The notes beneath the pieces are model-generated. The model was not told where the DNA came from. It did not search any database and saw only the letters and a list, made by a program, of their open reading frames with translations. From Ahaetulla prasina (lineage: Eukaryota > Chordata > Lepidosauria > Squamata > Colubridae): a DNA stretch of 64,000 nucleotides. Made by a program: the position numbers and the translations under genes. Below are positions 63,561 through 64,000 of the stretch, piece by piece; position 1 is the stretch's first letter; the number at the start of each line of letters is the position of its first letter. The stretch is taken from NCBI RefSeq assembly GCF_028640845.1, contig NC_080540.1, positions 230,562,794 to 230,626,793 on the forward strand, given 5' to 3'.

Positions 63561-63717
63561 AATAAGAAGAGAGATTAACTCTGCCCTCCAAAAGTGGTAG
63601 TTGGGGCATTTCAAAATAACTTGGTCTAATATCTCAGTTTCAGGCTGTCTCCAGGCTTCATTCAAACCTAGCATGGATACAGACTGGAGAGTAAGCCTAT
63701 GATGAGCTTGATCATTT

Positions 63718-64000
63718 ATTACAATTATCCTCGACTTATAACCACACTTGGGATCAGAATTTCCATTGCTAAACAAGGTGGTTATTGAGTGAGTTGTGCC
63801 TGATTTTACAATCTTTTTTGCCATAGTTGTTAAGCAACACATGTGGTCATTAAGCAAATCTGCTTCCTGGCTTGAATTTGCTTATTAGAAGCCAGTTGAG
63901 AAGGTTGCAATGCAAATGCAAACATGACCCCAAGACACTACAATTGCTCTAGATACATACCGATTGCCAGATGCTCAAATTTTGATTATGTGACCATGGG
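63718..64000. mobile_element. MITE copy, related to 62059-62472 (cut by window edge)
   Basis: Begins ATTACAATTATCCTCGACTTATAACCAC, followed by GTTGTTAAGCAACACATGTGGTCATTAAGC and GATTATGTGACCATGGG. It matches the same MITE family; the right end is outside the window. Confidence 0.6.

Overview
The window is squamate reptile nuclear DNA, most likely snake. Two things point there: CR1-type LINE 3' ends carrying ATTCT tails, one of which has grown into a 12-unit ATTCT array (36710-36769), and a Sauria-type tRNA SINE, reptile L1s and many DIRS elements. I found no intact host gene. Nearly everything recognisable is transposable-element DNA in an AT-rich, gene-poor background. The one host-gene sequence is a broken, intronless copy of the oocyte gene ZAR1L.

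Layout. 0-5 kb: an L1 3' end, then a Ty3/gypsy element (765-4981, minus) with 188-bp LTRs, a CTTAG target duplication, a polypurine tract and one long gag-pol frame. 6-14 kb: CR1 and L2-like 3' ends; an L1 insertion flanked by unusually long (about 78 bp) direct repeats, whose interior is replaced by an L2-like reverse transcriptase and part of a second gypsy element; a piggyBac transposase relic split by a 2.35-kb ORF-less L1-type insertion. 14-25 kb: old LINE/SINE remnants, a Sauria SINE with clean target duplications, possible LTRs, hairpins and a CAGA microsatellite.

25.8-35.7 kb: a DIRS tyrosine-recombinase retrotransposon nested inside another. The inner copy (about 28480-34280, minus) has inverted terminal repeats, an internal complementary region, and recognisable gag-like, reverse transcriptase/RNase H and tyrosine recombinase genes, all damaged. 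The outer copy (about 25824-35744) has lost its RT and carries its RNase H segment in inverted orientation. 36-41 kb: a CR1-seeded microsatellite, then a TIR-bounded DNA element (38921-40789) holding the ZAR1L retrocopy, which has its own poly(A) tail and 13-bp target duplications.

43-50 kb: CR1, MITE and SINE copies, then a third DIRS element (47379-49405) reduced to its two ends and carrying a solo LTR with a GCTTC duplication. 49.4-52.3 kb: an LTR-like segment split by an L1, which is itself split by a CR1/L2-type fragment. 52-58 kb: old LINE remnants and long stretches with nothing recognised. 58.2-62 kb: a fourth DIRS, 3'-truncated. 62-64 kb: three MITE copies and an unclassified repeat.

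The strongest leads are the DIRS cluster (same orientation throughout, related ITRs, a conserved splice-donor-like CAGGTAAG at the ends) and the ZAR1L retrocopy. All calls come from reading the sequence and conceptual translations; no database search was run.
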